Shown piece by piece: positions 21,865 through 31,561 of a stretch of DNA of 64,000 nt. Positions within the stretch are counted from its first letter, which is position 1; the number at the start of each line of letters is the position of its first letter. Position numbers and translations under genes: made by a program. The DNA is from Halomonas zincidurans B6 (GTDB lineage Bacteria > Pseudomonadota > Gammaproteobacteria > Pseudomonadales > Halomonadaceae). A model generated the notes under the pieces. The model saw nothing but the letters and a program-made list of their open reading frames with translations, was not told the origin of the DNA and ran no database searches. The stretch spans positions 1,674,001-1,738,000 of the forward strand of contig NZ_JNCK01000001.1 of assembly GCF_000731955.1 (NCBI RefSeq), written 5' to 3'.

Positions 21865-22470
21865 TCACTGTTGAACCACGTCCTGGTTGCGCGGATTCTC
21901 GAGCAGTGGCTGGATATGCCGGTCCACTGCCTCGCGCGCGCGGAATATCCGCGAGCGCACCGTGCCCACCGGACACTGCATGATATTGGCGATGTCCTCG
22001 TAGGACAGGCCATCGAGTTCGCGCAGCGTGATCGCCGTACGCAGATCCTCCGGCAACCGCTCGATCGCCTCGAATACCGCCGCCTCGAGCTGATCGCGGG
22101 CGATCGACGCCTCGGGCGTCTCGATGTCGGACAGCCGGCCGCTGTGGTCGACGACCTCGGCATCGCTGATGTCCAGATCGCTGCCCGGCGGACGGCGCCC
22201 CTTGGACACCAGATGATTCTTGGCGGTATTGATGGCGATCCGGTACATCCAGGTATAGAAGGCACTCTCCGAACGAAAGTTGGCCAATGCCCGGTAGGCC
22301 TTGATGAAGGCCTCCTGGGCCACGTCGTTCACTTCGGCATGATCGTGTACGTAGCGGCTGATCAGGCCAATGATCTTGTGCTGGTATTTCTTGACCAGCA
22401 GATCGAAAGCCCGGTTATCGCCTCGCTGGGCGCGCTCGACAAGCTGCTGGTCGGTTTCCCGGTTGGCCAT
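21865..22470 (-). CDS. rpoE: RNA polymerase sigma factor RpoE (AlgU)
   Basis: ECF sigma factor for the envelope-stress regulon. All 201 residues align by eye with E. coli RpoE/AlgU: QQLVERAQRGDNRAFDLLV, the region 2 core NDVAQEAFIKAYRAL and FYTWMYRIAINTAKN, and region 4 LPEDLRTAITLRELDGLSYEDIA with GTVRSRIFRARE. It heads rpoE-rseA-rseB-mucD. In Pseudomonas nadB lies beside algU; here a DAHP synthase gene is divergent instead. Confidence 0.97.
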   Translation of the reverse strand: MANRETDQQLVERAQRGDNRAFDLLVKKYQHKIIGLISRYVHDHAEVNDVAQEAFIKAYRALANFRSESAFYTWMYRIAINTAKNHLVSKGRRPPGSDLDISDAEVVDHSGRLSDIETPEASIARDQLEAAVFEAIERLPEDLRTAITLRELDGLSYEDIANIMQCPVGTVRSRIFRAREAVDRHIQPLLENPRNQDVVQQ

Positions 22471-22750
22471 TCAGTGCCTCTCCAGGCGCGCATCGACGAT
22501 GAGCGGATCCGATGGTAAGCAACACGGCAAGGCCATGGCGCAATTACGATTCATTGATTCAACCTGGGGCTGGATAGCGATTTAGCGTCTCAGTGTTCCT
22601 GTTTATGGGACCCGCATCAAGATAGCGCGATTTTTTTGCACGATTGGCAGCCCGTCACAGGGCTCGACGATCATCACGGCGTTGATTTCAGCGCGCCAGC
22701 CGGGCGATAGTAGGCGCTTTCCCCTTGCCGACCGAATCGCAGGTAGCTGA

Positions 22751-23833
22751 ATGTCCCAGCAGCAGGTTAACAATCTCAACGTCCTGTCCCAGGATGTCCT
22801 GATCACGCCCGACGCCCTGAAACAGGAAATTCCCCTCTCCCCGAGTTCCGAAAAGACCATCATCGAGGGACGCCAGACCATCCAGCGGATCCTCGACGGC
22901 GATGACCCTCGCTTGATCGTGGTGGTCGGCCCTTGCTCGATTCACGACGTCGAGGCCGCTCGCGACTATGCTCGTCGCCTGCGCAAGCTTGCCGACGAGG
23001 TCAGCGACAGCCTGTATATCGTGATGCGCGTCTATTTCGAGAAACCGCGCACCACGGTCGGCTGGAAGGGGCTGATCAACGATCCGCATCTCAACGGCTC
23101 GTTCGAGATCGAAGAGGGCCTGCATATCGCCCGTCGCCTGCTCGTCGAGTTGACCGAAATGGGGCTGCCGCTGGCCACCGAGGCGCTCGATCCGATCTCG
23201 CCGCAGTATCTTCAGGATTGCATCAGCTGGTCGGCGGTCGGCGCGCGCACCACCGAATCGCAGACGCATCGTGAAATGGCCTCGGGGCTGTCGAGCCCGG
23301 TGGGCTTCAAGAACGGCACCGACGGCAGCCTCGACGTCGCGGTCAACGCGCTCAAGTCGGTCGCCCATCCGCACAATTTTCTGGGCATCGACCAGGCCGG
23401 CCAGGTCGCGGTGATACGCACCCGCGGCAATGCCTATGGGCATGTCGTGCTGCGCGGCGGCAACGGCAAGCCCAACTACGACAGCGTCAGCGTCGCGCTG
23501 GCCGAGCAGGAACTGACCAAGGCCGGCGTCACCGCCAATATCATGATCGACTGCTCGCATGCCAATTCCAACAAGGACCCGGCGCTGCAGTCGCTGGTGA
23601 TGGAAAACGTCACCAACCAGATCCTCGAAGGCAATCGCTCGATCATCGGCCTGATGGTCGAGTCGCACATCGGCTGGGGCAGCCAGCAGATTCCCGACGA
23701 CATCACACAGCTCGAATATGGCGTGTCGATCACCGATGCCTGTATCGACTGGCCGACCACCGAAGACACCTTCAAGCGCATGGATGACAAGCTCAAGCCG
23801 GTCCTCGCCGCGCGTCGCGACAAGCGCAGCTGA
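22751..23833 (+). CDS. 3-deoxy-7-phosphoheptulonate synthase, class I (AroG/AroF type)
   Basis: First step of the shikimate pathway: PEP plus erythrose 4-phosphate to DAHP. The 360 residues carry VVVGPCSIHD (metal-binding Cys), MRVYFEKPRTTVGWKG, TEALDPISPQY, GFKNGTDG and MIDCSHANSNKDP, all class I-alpha signatures. Which aromatic amino acid feeds back on it cannot be told by eye, so no isozyme letter is given. The 280 bp upstream hold a T7 run (22631-22637) and small inverted repeats (for example AGCCC/GGGCT near 22650-22663), but I found no convincing attenuator or operator. Confidence 0.95.
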   Translation: MSQQQVNNLNVLSQDVLITPDALKQEIPLSPSSEKTIIEGRQTIQRILDGDDPRLIVVVGPCSIHDVEAARDYARRLRKLADEVSDSLYIVMRVYFEKPRTTVGWKGLINDPHLNGSFEIEEGLHIARRLLVELTEMGLPLATEALDPISPQYLQDCISWSAVGARTTESQTHREMASGLSSPVGFKNGTDGSLDVAVNALKSVAHPHNFLGIDQAGQVAVIRTRGNAYGHVVLRGGNGKPNYDSVSVALAEQELTKAGVTANIMIDCSHANSNKDPALQSLVMENVTNQILEGNRSIIGLMVESHIGWGSQQIPDDITQLEYGVSITDACIDWPTTEDTFKRMDDKLKPVLAARRDKRS

Positions 23834-23860
23834 GGGTAACTCCGTCAATCTCCCCTGCAC

Positions 23861-23894
23861 CAAAAAACACCGGGGTCTGCGTCGAGCGGCCCCG
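23861..23894 (-). terminator. Rho-independent terminator of dinG
   Basis: On the minus strand a 7-bp stem (CGGGGCC / GGCCCCG type with one G-U, 23871-23877 with 23888-23894) is followed within two bases by a run of six T (complement of 23862-23867), 41 bases after the dinG stop. It may also end the opposing DAHP synthase transcript. Confidence 0.65.
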
Positions 23895-23934
23895 CTGGCT
23901 ATCCGCTCGGTCTTTCAGCTGTCACTCTGCGCAA

Positions 23935-26073
23935 TCAGGCACTTGGCTGGCCATCGATCTCGCGACGAAAAGGCGGCAGCGAATCGAGCAGTGCCTGTCC
24001 ATAGCGGCGAGTCAGCACGCGTCGGTCGAGCAACGTGATGCGCCCCTCGTCGGCTTCCTTGCGAATCAGCCGCCCGCAGGCCTGAACCAGCTTGATCGAA
24101 GCATCGGGCACCGAGATACGCATGAACGGATTGCCGCCGCGGCTCTCGATCCACTCCGCCAGCGTCGCGCCGACCGGGTCGTCGGGCACCGCGAACGGCA
24201 GCCGGGTGATCACCACATGGGTCAGGTAGTGTCCTGGCAGATCGATACCCTCGGCAAAGCTCGCCAGACCGAAGATGATGCTGCCCTCGCCGGCATCGAC
24301 GCGCTTGCGATGGCGATCGATCAGCTCACGCTTGGGCAGCCGGTCCTGGGCCAGCACGCGCTGGGCCAGCGCCTCGGGCAAGGCCTTCTCGACGGCGCGC
24401 AGCTGGGCCCGTGACGAGAACAGCATGAGCACCGCCTCGCGCTCGCCGAGCGCGGCGATGAACTCGCCGATCGCTCGTTCGTGGGCCTCGCGATTGCTCG
24501 GGTCGACCGCCTCGCGGGGCACGCTGAGCACCGCCCGGGAATAATCGAACGGACTCGGCAGGCGCTGGTAACGATAGCGATTGGCCAGCCCGGCGCGCTC
24601 CTGCAGGCGCTCGAAGCGCCCCAGCGCGGTCAGCGTCGCCGAGGTCACCACCGCCCCGTAGCAACTGCCCCACAGGTAGCGCGCCAGGGTTTCCGCCGCC
24701 GACACCGGGCTCGCCGAGAAGGTCAGTTCGCTCTCGCCGCCCTGCTGATCGAAGGTCAACCAACGCGCCTGCGGCGGTTCGCCCTCGCTGTCGTCGGCGG
24801 CCATCGCCTGCCACAGCGCATGCGCCTCGAGCGCGCGTCCGTGCAGTAGCGCCACCAGCGGCAACCAGGGCTCGGCCTGCTCGCGCTCGAGCCCGGTGGC
24901 CGTGTCGGGATCGAGACTCTCGCGCAGGATGTCGGACATCGTCTCGAGATTGCGCGACAGCTCGGCGAACGGCGTGACCAGCGCCGTGGCCGTCTCGCGC
25001 AGGGCCTGGGGCGCACGGCCCATGGCGAAGCGGTGATGGCGCGTGTCGTCGCCGGCGCCATTGGGCAATTCGGCCAGGCTGTGGCCCAGCGCATAGGCCT
25101 CGCCGAGGCGCGGCTCGAGCGCGGCGATCGACTCGGGAAAACCGGCCAGCAACCGCGCCAGGGTCGGCTGCACCGCCAGCGCGGCATTCAATTCGGTCAG
25201 CGACTTCTTGAGCGTGCGCAGCCAGCGCAGCGTGGCGTTGACGCCAAAGCGGTGATAGAAGTGCTCGAGCGCCTTGTCGGGCAGATGATGGCCTTCGTCG
25301 AAGACGTAGATGCAGTCCTTGGGCGGCGGCAGCACCACCCCGCCGCCCAGCGACAGATCGGCGAGCACCAGGTCGTGGTTGGCGACGATCACGTCGGCCT
25401 GGTCGAGATGCCGACGGGCGCGGAAGAACGCGCAGGCGCTGAAGTGGCCGCAGCGCCGGTTGGTGCACTGGCGGTGATCGGTGGTCAGCTTGCGCCAGCT
25501 GGCGTCCTCGATGGCCACCGGCCAGCTGTCGCGATCGCCCTCCCAGCGGCCGGTGCCGTAGGCCTCGGCAAGCTCCTGCACCAGGCCGTGGAAGTCGTCG
25601 CCGTCGCGCGATTCCAGGGCCTGCTCGAACAGCGAGTAGGTCGGGTTGTCCTCGACGCCGTCGAGTACCTGATCGAGCTTGGCGACGCAGAGATAGCGCC
25701 CGCGCCCCTTGGCCAGGGCGTAGTCGAACTGCAGGCCACTATGTTGCTTGAGTGCCGGCAGGTCCTGATGAAGGACCTGCTCCTGCAGCGCCACCGTGGC
25801 GGTCGAGACCACCAGCCGCTTGCCGCGGGCCTGGGCCACCGGTAACGCCGACAACAGATAGGCCAGCGTCTTGCCGGTGCCGGTGCCAGCCTCGAGCACG
25901 CAGACGTGCTCGTGGGAGATCCTACGCCCGCTGTCGTCGGCCTCGATGCCGGCCAGGGTACGCGCAATCTCGGCGATCATCAGCCGCTGGCCGTAGCGCG
26001 GGGTCAGCTCGAGGCCCTCGAGGACCCGGCGATAGGCGGCCTGGATCTCGTCCTTCAGGGGCTCGTCGAGCAT
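23935..26073 (-). CDS. dinG: ATP-dependent DNA helicase DinG
   Basis: 5'-3' iron-sulfur helicase that unwinds R-loops, D-loops and G-quadruplexes, SOS-linked in E. coli. The 712-residue protein has Walker A EAGTGTGKT (61-69), four iron-sulfur cysteines C129, C203, C208 and C214, Walker B VFDEGHH (257-263), the VVTSATLT block and a C-terminal motif VI with QACGRLIRKE. It lies 30 bp after rhlB on the same strand and ends in a clear terminator. I saw no obvious LexA box directly upstream, so transcription probably comes through rhlB. Confidence 0.96.
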   Translation of the reverse strand: MLDEPLKDEIQAAYRRVLEGLELTPRYGQRLMIAEIARTLAGIEADDSGRRISHEHVCVLEAGTGTGKTLAYLLSALPVAQARGKRLVVSTATVALQEQVLHQDLPALKQHSGLQFDYALAKGRGRYLCVAKLDQVLDGVEDNPTYSLFEQALESRDGDDFHGLVQELAEAYGTGRWEGDRDSWPVAIEDASWRKLTTDHRQCTNRRCGHFSACAFFRARRHLDQADVIVANHDLVLADLSLGGGVVLPPPKDCIYVFDEGHHLPDKALEHFYHRFGVNATLRWLRTLKKSLTELNAALAVQPTLARLLAGFPESIAALEPRLGEAYALGHSLAELPNGAGDDTRHHRFAMGRAPQALRETATALVTPFAELSRNLETMSDILRESLDPDTATGLEREQAEPWLPLVALLHGRALEAHALWQAMAADDSEGEPPQARWLTFDQQGGESELTFSASPVSAAETLARYLWGSCYGAVVTSATLTALGRFERLQERAGLANRYRYQRLPSPFDYSRAVLSVPREAVDPSNREAHERAIGEFIAALGEREAVLMLFSSRAQLRAVEKALPEALAQRVLAQDRLPKRELIDRHRKRVDAGEGSIIFGLASFAEGIDLPGHYLTHVVITRLPFAVPDDPVGATLAEWIESRGGNPFMRISVPDASIKLVQACGRLIRKEADEGRITLLDRRVLTRRYGQALLDSLPPFRREIDGQPSA

Positions 26074-26103
26074 CGATCGATCCTTTCAATACCTGCGCCA
26101 GCC

Positions 26104-27378
26104 CTACAACAGCCCTTCGGGCGGATGCTCACAAGGCAGCTTGTCATTGATGTAGCGCTCGATCTCGGGCAGCGAGAAGGCGTCCTCCTCACCGACGAAA
26201 CTGATCGACACGCCCTTGGCGCCGGCACGACCGGTACGCCCGATGCGATGCACGTAGTCCTCGGGGTCTTCGGGCAGGGTGTAGTTGATGACGTGACTGA
26301 CGTCATCGATATGGATGCCGCGCCCGGCGACGTCGGTCGCCACCAGCACCGTCAGCTCGCCCTCGCGGAAGCGTTCCAGGGTCTTGATGCGCTGATTCTG
26401 CGGCACGTCGCCGGACAGCATGGCGACATCGACGCCGGCCTTGCGCAGCAGTTCGTCGAGCTTGCGCACCAGATCGCGGCGGTTGCCGAACACCATGACT
26501 CGCTCGAAGGATTCCTGCTTGAGCAGATTGACCAGCAACCGCTGCTTGTCGTCGTCGCTGACCAGATAGACGCGCTGATCGATGTCGGCGGCATTGTCGA
26601 CGGTGACCTCGATCTCGACGTGCGCCGGCTGATGCGTCCACTGGCTGGCCAGGTTGAGGATGTCTTCGGTGAAGGTCGCCGAGAACAGGAAGGTCTGGCG
26701 CTCCTCGGTCTTGGGCGTATGGCGAATGATCCGCTTGACGTCGGGGATGAAGCCCATCGACAGCATGCGATCCGCCTCGTCGAGCACCAGCACTTCGGTC
26801 TGACTGAGATCGACGTCGCGCTTCTCGTGAAAGTCGAGCAGCCGACCCGGCGTGGCGATCAGCAGGTCGACCTTCCTGGCCAGCTGTTCGCGCTGCTTCT
26901 GGTAGTCCATGCCACCGACCACGCTGGCGATATTCAGCGAGGTGAAGCGGGCCAGTGCCTTGGCGTCCTTCTCGATCTGCAGCGCCAGTTCGCGGGTCGG
27001 CGCGACGATCAGCGCCCGCGGCGTACCCGGTTTCTGGCCGTCCGGCGCCGGTTCCTCGAGAAAATAGGTCAGCGCGGCGATCAGGAAAGCCGCGGTCTTG
27101 CCGGTGCCGGTCTGGGCCTTGCCGACCACATCGCCGCCCAGCAGGGTCTGGCTGAGTGCTTCAGCCTGAATCGGCGTGCAATACTCGAAGCCCAGCGCAT
27201 GGATCGCCCGCATCAACGGCAGCGGCAGGTCGAAGTCGTGGAAGCGCCACTTGCCGGCGACCGGCGGCACCTGAAACTGGCGCAGATCCCAGCTGGACTG
27301 CGATTTGCGCGGCTTGCGGCGGCGACGCTTGGGCTTGCGGTTCTGGGCCGGTGCGGCTGTCTTTTCCGACTCACTCAT
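26104..27378 (-). CDS. rhlB: ATP-dependent RNA helicase RhlB
   Basis: DEAD-box helicase that opens structured RNA for the RNase E degradosome. The 424-residue protein has a Lys/Arg-rich N-terminal extension of about 35 residues, the Q motif and AQTGTGKT, then PTRELALQ, LDEADRML, SATF, and motif VI HRIGRTGRAG. The C-terminus is short, as in RhlB of pseudomonads. rne, its likely partner, is in the same window at 54.4 kb. It is divergent from the small basic protein gene. Confidence 0.93.
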   Translation of the reverse strand: MSESEKTAAPAQNRKPKRRRRKPRKSQSSWDLRQFQVPPVAGKWRFHDFDLPLPLMRAIHALGFEYCTPIQAEALSQTLLGGDVVGKAQTGTGKTAAFLIAALTYFLEEPAPDGQKPGTPRALIVAPTRELALQIEKDAKALARFTSLNIASVVGGMDYQKQREQLARKVDLLIATPGRLLDFHEKRDVDLSQTEVLVLDEADRMLSMGFIPDVKRIIRHTPKTEERQTFLFSATFTEDILNLASQWTHQPAHVEIEVTVDNAADIDQRVYLVSDDDKQRLLVNLLKQESFERVMVFGNRRDLVRKLDELLRKAGVDVAMLSGDVPQNQRIKTLERFREGELTVLVATDVAGRGIHIDDVSHVINYTLPEDPEDYVHRIGRTGRAGAKGVSISFVGEEDAFSLPEIERYINDKLPCEHPPEGLL

Positions 27379-27538
27379 AGGCTTGCAGTTCTGTTCCGGT
27401 TCGATGGGAAGTAATCAAGGCGCCATTGTACCAGCCCTTGGCAACAAGAGCCCGTCACGCATATCGCGAGTCAGCCTGTCGGCAGCCGGCCAGGAACTGG
27501 TAGAATCCACGCAGGCACGATTCAGGAAACCGCCCTAC

Positions 27539-27781
27539 ATGACGCGCAAGAAGAAGACTCGCTCGCTGGCCGACAAGGTGACCATCCGTACCGGCAAGCG
27601 CAAGGATTATCGCCGCTGGCGCCACGACAATCCCGACGAGGTCGTCTCGTCGCGCCGCTTCACCGCGAAGAAACGCCAGCAGCGCAAGCTTCAGGCTGCG
27701 CGCAAGCTGGCCCGCCAGCAACAGGCGGGCAAGCTCGATCTTCATGCGCGCGATGGCGACGCGCCGAAGGGAGACACATGA
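27539..27781 (+). CDS. Small very basic protein, unknown function, coupled to xthA
   Basis: An 80-residue protein that I do not recognise. It is strongly basic (TRKKKTR near the start, RTGKRKDYRRWRH, then KKRQQRKLQAARKLARQQQ) with a short acidic end. The middle is predicted helical by composition and could bind nucleic acid. The ATG at 27539 has AGGA about 12 bases upstream; an upstream frame would overlap the divergent rhlB. Its stop overlaps the xthA start (ATGA at 27778-27781), so the two should be co-translated, which hints at a link to DNA or RNA metabolism. No membrane segment or signal peptide is seen. Confidence 0.75.
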   Translation: MTRKKKTRSLADKVTIRTGKRKDYRRWRHDNPDEVVSSRRFTAKKRQQRKLQAARKLARQQQAGKLDLHARDGDAPKGDT

Positions 27782-28617
27782 TGCGCCTGGTGTCCTTCAA
27801 CATCAACGGGCTGCGCGCGCGCCTGCATCAGCTCGAAGCGCTGATCGAAAGCCACCGCCCGGCGGTGATCGGCCTGCAGGAAACCAAGGTCCACGACGAC
27901 GAGTTTCCGTTCGAGGCCGTCCACGCGCTGGGTTACCATGTCTATTACCATGGCCAGAAGGGCCATTACGGGGTCGCCCTGCTGTGCCGGCGCGAACCCG
28001 AGGAGGTCTTCTACGGCCTGCCCGACGATGGCGAGGATGCCCAGCGGCGCTTGATCGGCGCCCGCCTGATCGGCGATGACGGCGAGGCACTGATCGTCTG
28101 GAACGGCTATTTTCCGCAGGGCGAGAACGTCGCGCATCCGGTCAAGTATCCGCACAAGCGCGCCTTCTACGCCAAGCTCAGCGAGCATCTCGAGCGGGAC
28201 TTCCGCCCCGATCAGCGGCTCGCGCTGATGGGCGATTTCAATATCTCGCCCGAGGACAGCGACATCGGCATCGGCGAGCCCAACCGCAAGCGCTGGCTGC
28301 GCGAAGGCAAGACCAGCTTCCAGCCCGAAGAGCGCGAATGGCTCAAGCGCCTCAAGACATGGGGTCTGGACGACGGCTACCGGCTCTGCCACCCCGAGGA
28401 TGGCGATACCTTCAGCTGGTTCGACTACCGCTCGCGCGGCTTCGAACGCGATCCCAAGCGCGGCCTGCGCATCGATTACATCTTGCTCACCAAGCCGCTC
28501 GCCGAGCGGGTCCGTGACGCCGGCATCGACTATCCGTTGCGCGGCATGACCCGACCGTCGGATCACGCGCCGGTGTGGCTGGAGCTGGACCTGGCGGGCT
28601 TCCCGTCGCCCGGCTAA
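27778..28617 (+). CDS. xthA: Exodeoxyribonuclease III
   Basis: AP endonuclease and 3'-5' exonuclease of base-excision repair. The 279-residue protein has SFNINGLRAR, LQETKV with the metal-binding Glu at about 36, GDFNISPEDSDIG, FDYRSRGF, RIDYILLT and the catalytic SDHAPVW. Two adjacent ATGs (27778 and 27781) are possible; the first overlaps the upstream gene. At the other end its TAA (28615-28617) overlaps the stop of the opposing TPR gene. Confidence 0.96.
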   Translation: MMRLVSFNINGLRARLHQLEALIESHRPAVIGLQETKVHDDEFPFEAVHALGYHVYYHGQKGHYGVALLCRREPEEVFYGLPDDGEDAQRRLIGARLIGDDGEALIVWNGYFPQGENVAHPVKYPHKRAFYAKLSEHLERDFRPDQRLALMGDFNISPEDSDIGIGEPNRKRWLREGKTSFQPEEREWLKRLKTWGLDDGYRLCHPEDGDTFSWFDYRSRGFERDPKRGLRIDYILLTKPLAERVRDAGIDYPLRGMTRPSDHAPVWLELDLAGFPSPG

Positions 28618-29864
28618 TCCGACGCTGATTGCTTCGCACTTGCCACCCCGACGCCAGCGTTGCTGCTTTCAAGCGAATCCAGCCATGCCCCGGCCTGCTG
28701 GGCGCCCGCCTGGCGGGCCGCCTCGAAGGCCGCCCGGGCGGCATCGCGATCGCCCTGCTCGAGTGCCGCCACACCTTCCAGCAGCCAGTCGCGGGGTGTC
28801 GCCCCGCCGGCCTGGCGCGCCCGGCGCAGCGCCTCGATGGCCGTTCCCCAGCGCCCCCAGGCGTAGGCCAGTTCACCCAGTTGACGCCAATCCTCGCTCT
28901 CCTGGCTACGCTCGCTGACCGCGCGCCAGGCCTGGAGCGCCGCGTCACGATTGCGCGCCGCGCTCCAGGCCTGAGCCAATAGCCGGCGATTGGCCAGACT
29001 CTCTTGCAGCCGTCCATCGGCCAGCGCCCGCTCGAGATGTTCGGCAGCGCGCGCCGGGGTGCCGCCGGCCATGTGCAGCTGAATCAGTTGGCGCAGGGCG
29101 GCTTCGCCCTGCAACGCGCCACGCCGCCAGCCGGCTTCCCAGATTGCCGCGGCGCGGCCGGGCTGGTCGAGCCGCTGAGCCAGCCCCGCGGCTCGCCGCC
29201 AGGTATCCGCCGACACCTCGGCGCCGGCGAGCAAGGCATCGAGACTCGCCAGGGCTTGATCCTCGCGCCCCGCGCGCTGGTAGATGCTCGCGGCGAGCTG
29301 CAGATACCGGTCATTCGCGACATTGCCCTCGCCACGCGCGCGATCGACCCACTTGGCCGCCGTGTCCCAGCGCTCGAGCTGCGCCAAGCCCTGCGCCATC
29401 AGCCAGCGATCGTCATCGCCCGCGGCGTCACCCTGCTCCAGCCACTGCCCGAGCAGCTCGACGCCGCGCGCGGTCTGGCCGGCGCGCAACCGCAACCGCG
29501 CCTCCCGGCGCAGCCAGCGGCGACGATATTCGCGCTCGATGCCGTCAAGCCCTCGCGCCCGGCTCAGCAGCTCGGCCGCGGCAAGCGGATCGTCACGACG
29601 CAGTTCGGCATTCGCGGCGATCTGCAGAAACAGCGCCCGTGCCCAGCGATCGGCCGCATTGCCGCCTTGCAGTCGCTGTGCAGCGGCGCGGGCATCGTCG
29701 GCCAGCGCCGCGGGATCGCCCGCGTCGAGACGCGACTGCATGCGCTCGAGACTCGCCACCATATCCGGGCGCAGCGCCGGTGCCGCCCAGGTCTGGCTGA
29801 TCAGCGTCAACGACAGCAAGCCGGCGAGCAATACAGTGGCGGAGTTGAACCAGCGCGCATCCAT
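28614..29864 (-). CDS. TPR-repeat periplasmic protein of the TonB2-type operon
   Basis: A 416-residue protein with a signal peptide (hydrophobic 8-26, cleavage near TWAAP) followed by Ala/Leu/Arg-rich helical repeats of about 34 residues that read as tetratricopeptide repeats (for example WLMAQGLAQLERWDTAAKW, YLQLAASIYQRAGREDQA). TPR proteins close the TonB2-type operons of Vibrio and related bacteria, where they probably scaffold the complex in the periplasm; that role is inferred from position. It starts five bases after tonB and ends tail-to-tail overlapping xthA. Confidence 0.85.
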   Translation of the reverse strand: MDARWFNSATVLLAGLLSLTLISQTWAAPALRPDMVASLERMQSRLDAGDPAALADDARAAAQRLQGGNAADRWARALFLQIAANAELRRDDPLAAAELLSRARGLDGIEREYRRRWLRREARLRLRAGQTARGVELLGQWLEQGDAAGDDDRWLMAQGLAQLERWDTAAKWVDRARGEGNVANDRYLQLAASIYQRAGREDQALASLDALLAGAEVSADTWRRAAGLAQRLDQPGRAAAIWEAGWRRGALQGEAALRQLIQLHMAGGTPARAAEHLERALADGRLQESLANRRLLAQAWSAARNRDAALQAWRAVSERSQESEDWRQLGELAYAWGRWGTAIEALRRARQAGGATPRDWLLEGVAALEQGDRDAARAAFEAARQAGAQQAGAWLDSLESSNAGVGVASAKQSASD

Positions 29865-29869
29865 CGTGA

Positions 29870-30630
<761 letters not shown>

Positions 30631-30631
<1 letters not shown>

Positions 30632-31035
30632 CAGGGGTCGCCTCGCGTCGCCGCCACCGCCAGATTGTCGACGCCGGCCTCGCGGATGCGATCCATGACC
30701 TCGATCAGCAGCCCGGTGGTGGATTCGCGATCGGCCTGCACCACGACGCCGCCACGATCGCTGACCAATCCGGCCACCGCGCTACCGACGCGACGCACGT
30801 CGACCGGCTCGCCATCGACCCACACCGCACCCTCCGGGGTGATGGCCACCATCACCTGGGCATCGGGACGCGCGCTGGCGGTCGACGACTCGGGACGCTC
30901 GATCTCGACGCCGCTTTCCTTGGTAAAGCTGGTGGTGACGATGAAGAAGATCAACATGATGAACACCACGTCGAGCATCGGCGTCAGGTTGACCTCGGCG
31001 CTCTCGTCGCCGTTGCTTATTCGCCGTCTACGCAT
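30631..31035 (-). CDS. exbD: Biopolymer transport protein ExbD
   Basis: Proton-channel partner of ExbB that drives TonB. The 134-residue protein has a basic start RRRRISN, one TM helix with NLTPMLDVVFIMLIFF, where the conserved proton-carrying Asp lies, and a periplasmic domain. The ATG at 31035 is preceded by GGAGG and lies inside the last codons of the upstream exbB gene (8-base overlap), so expression is coupled. Confidence 0.94.
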
Positions 31036-31561
31036 GATTGGCCTCCACGGCACGCGCCATACGGTCGTGAAGACGCTGGTCCTCGCGACGAATGACCTGC
31101 TCGAGCCGGGTGGTAAACAATAGCCCGACCACCGCGATCGCCATGCCGGTCAACGTCGGCAGGGTCGCCCGCGCGACCCCGTCGGCCATCGCCCGGGCCT
31201 GACCGACCTCGGTCAACGCCAGGCTGTCGAAGACCTGGATCATGCCGGTCACGGTGCCCAGCAACCCCAGCAACGGGCACAGCGCAACCAGCAACTTCAG
31301 CCACGGCAGCGGACGCCGCAAACGCGCCATCAGCTCGCGGGTCCAGACCTCACGCAGGGTCAGCGCGCTCCAGCTGATGTGCTCGGAGCGCGATGTCCAG
31401 CGCTCGATCAGCTCGCGGCGCGCACGGCGGTGAGTAAAGCGCCAGTAGAGCCCACGCTCCAGCGCCAGCGAGAACAGCGCCATGGCCACCATGGCGATCA
31501 TCACCAGCACGATGCCGCCGGCTTCCACCAGCCGTGCCAAGGGCTCAAGCAGGGTGGGCAT
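31028..31561 (-). CDS. exbB: ExbB/TolQ-type proton channel protein (short)
   Basis: A 177-residue three-helix channel protein of the MotA/TolQ/ExbB family. TM segments are at about 15-32, 95-115 (LLVALCPLLGLLGTVTGMIQ, the family signature) and 130-155 (ATLPTLTGMAIAVVGLLF). It starts within the 3' end of the longer ExbB-like gene (17-base overlap) and overlaps exbD. Two ExbB-like genes followed by exbD and tonB is the TonB2 arrangement known from Vibrio. Confidence 0.92.
   Translation of the reverse strand: MPTLLEPLARLVEAGGIVLVMIAMVAMALFSLALERGLYWRFTHRRARRELIERWTSRSEHISWSALTLREVWTRELMARLRRPLPWLKLLVALCPLLGLLGTVTGMIQVFDSLALTEVGQARAMADGVARATLPTLTGMAIAVVGLLFTTRLEQVIRREDQRLHDRMARAVEANHA

Noticed and set aside
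22571..22605. Possible sigma-E promoter of rpoE itself (GAACAC on the minus strand)
   Set aside because: No acceptable -10 (TCTRA) occurs 16 or 17 bases downstream; the sequence there is TATCC.
22631..22637. T7 run before the DAHP synthase gene as a terminator or attenuator
   Set aside because: No stable stem directly precedes the T-run and no leader peptide rich in aromatic residues is visible.
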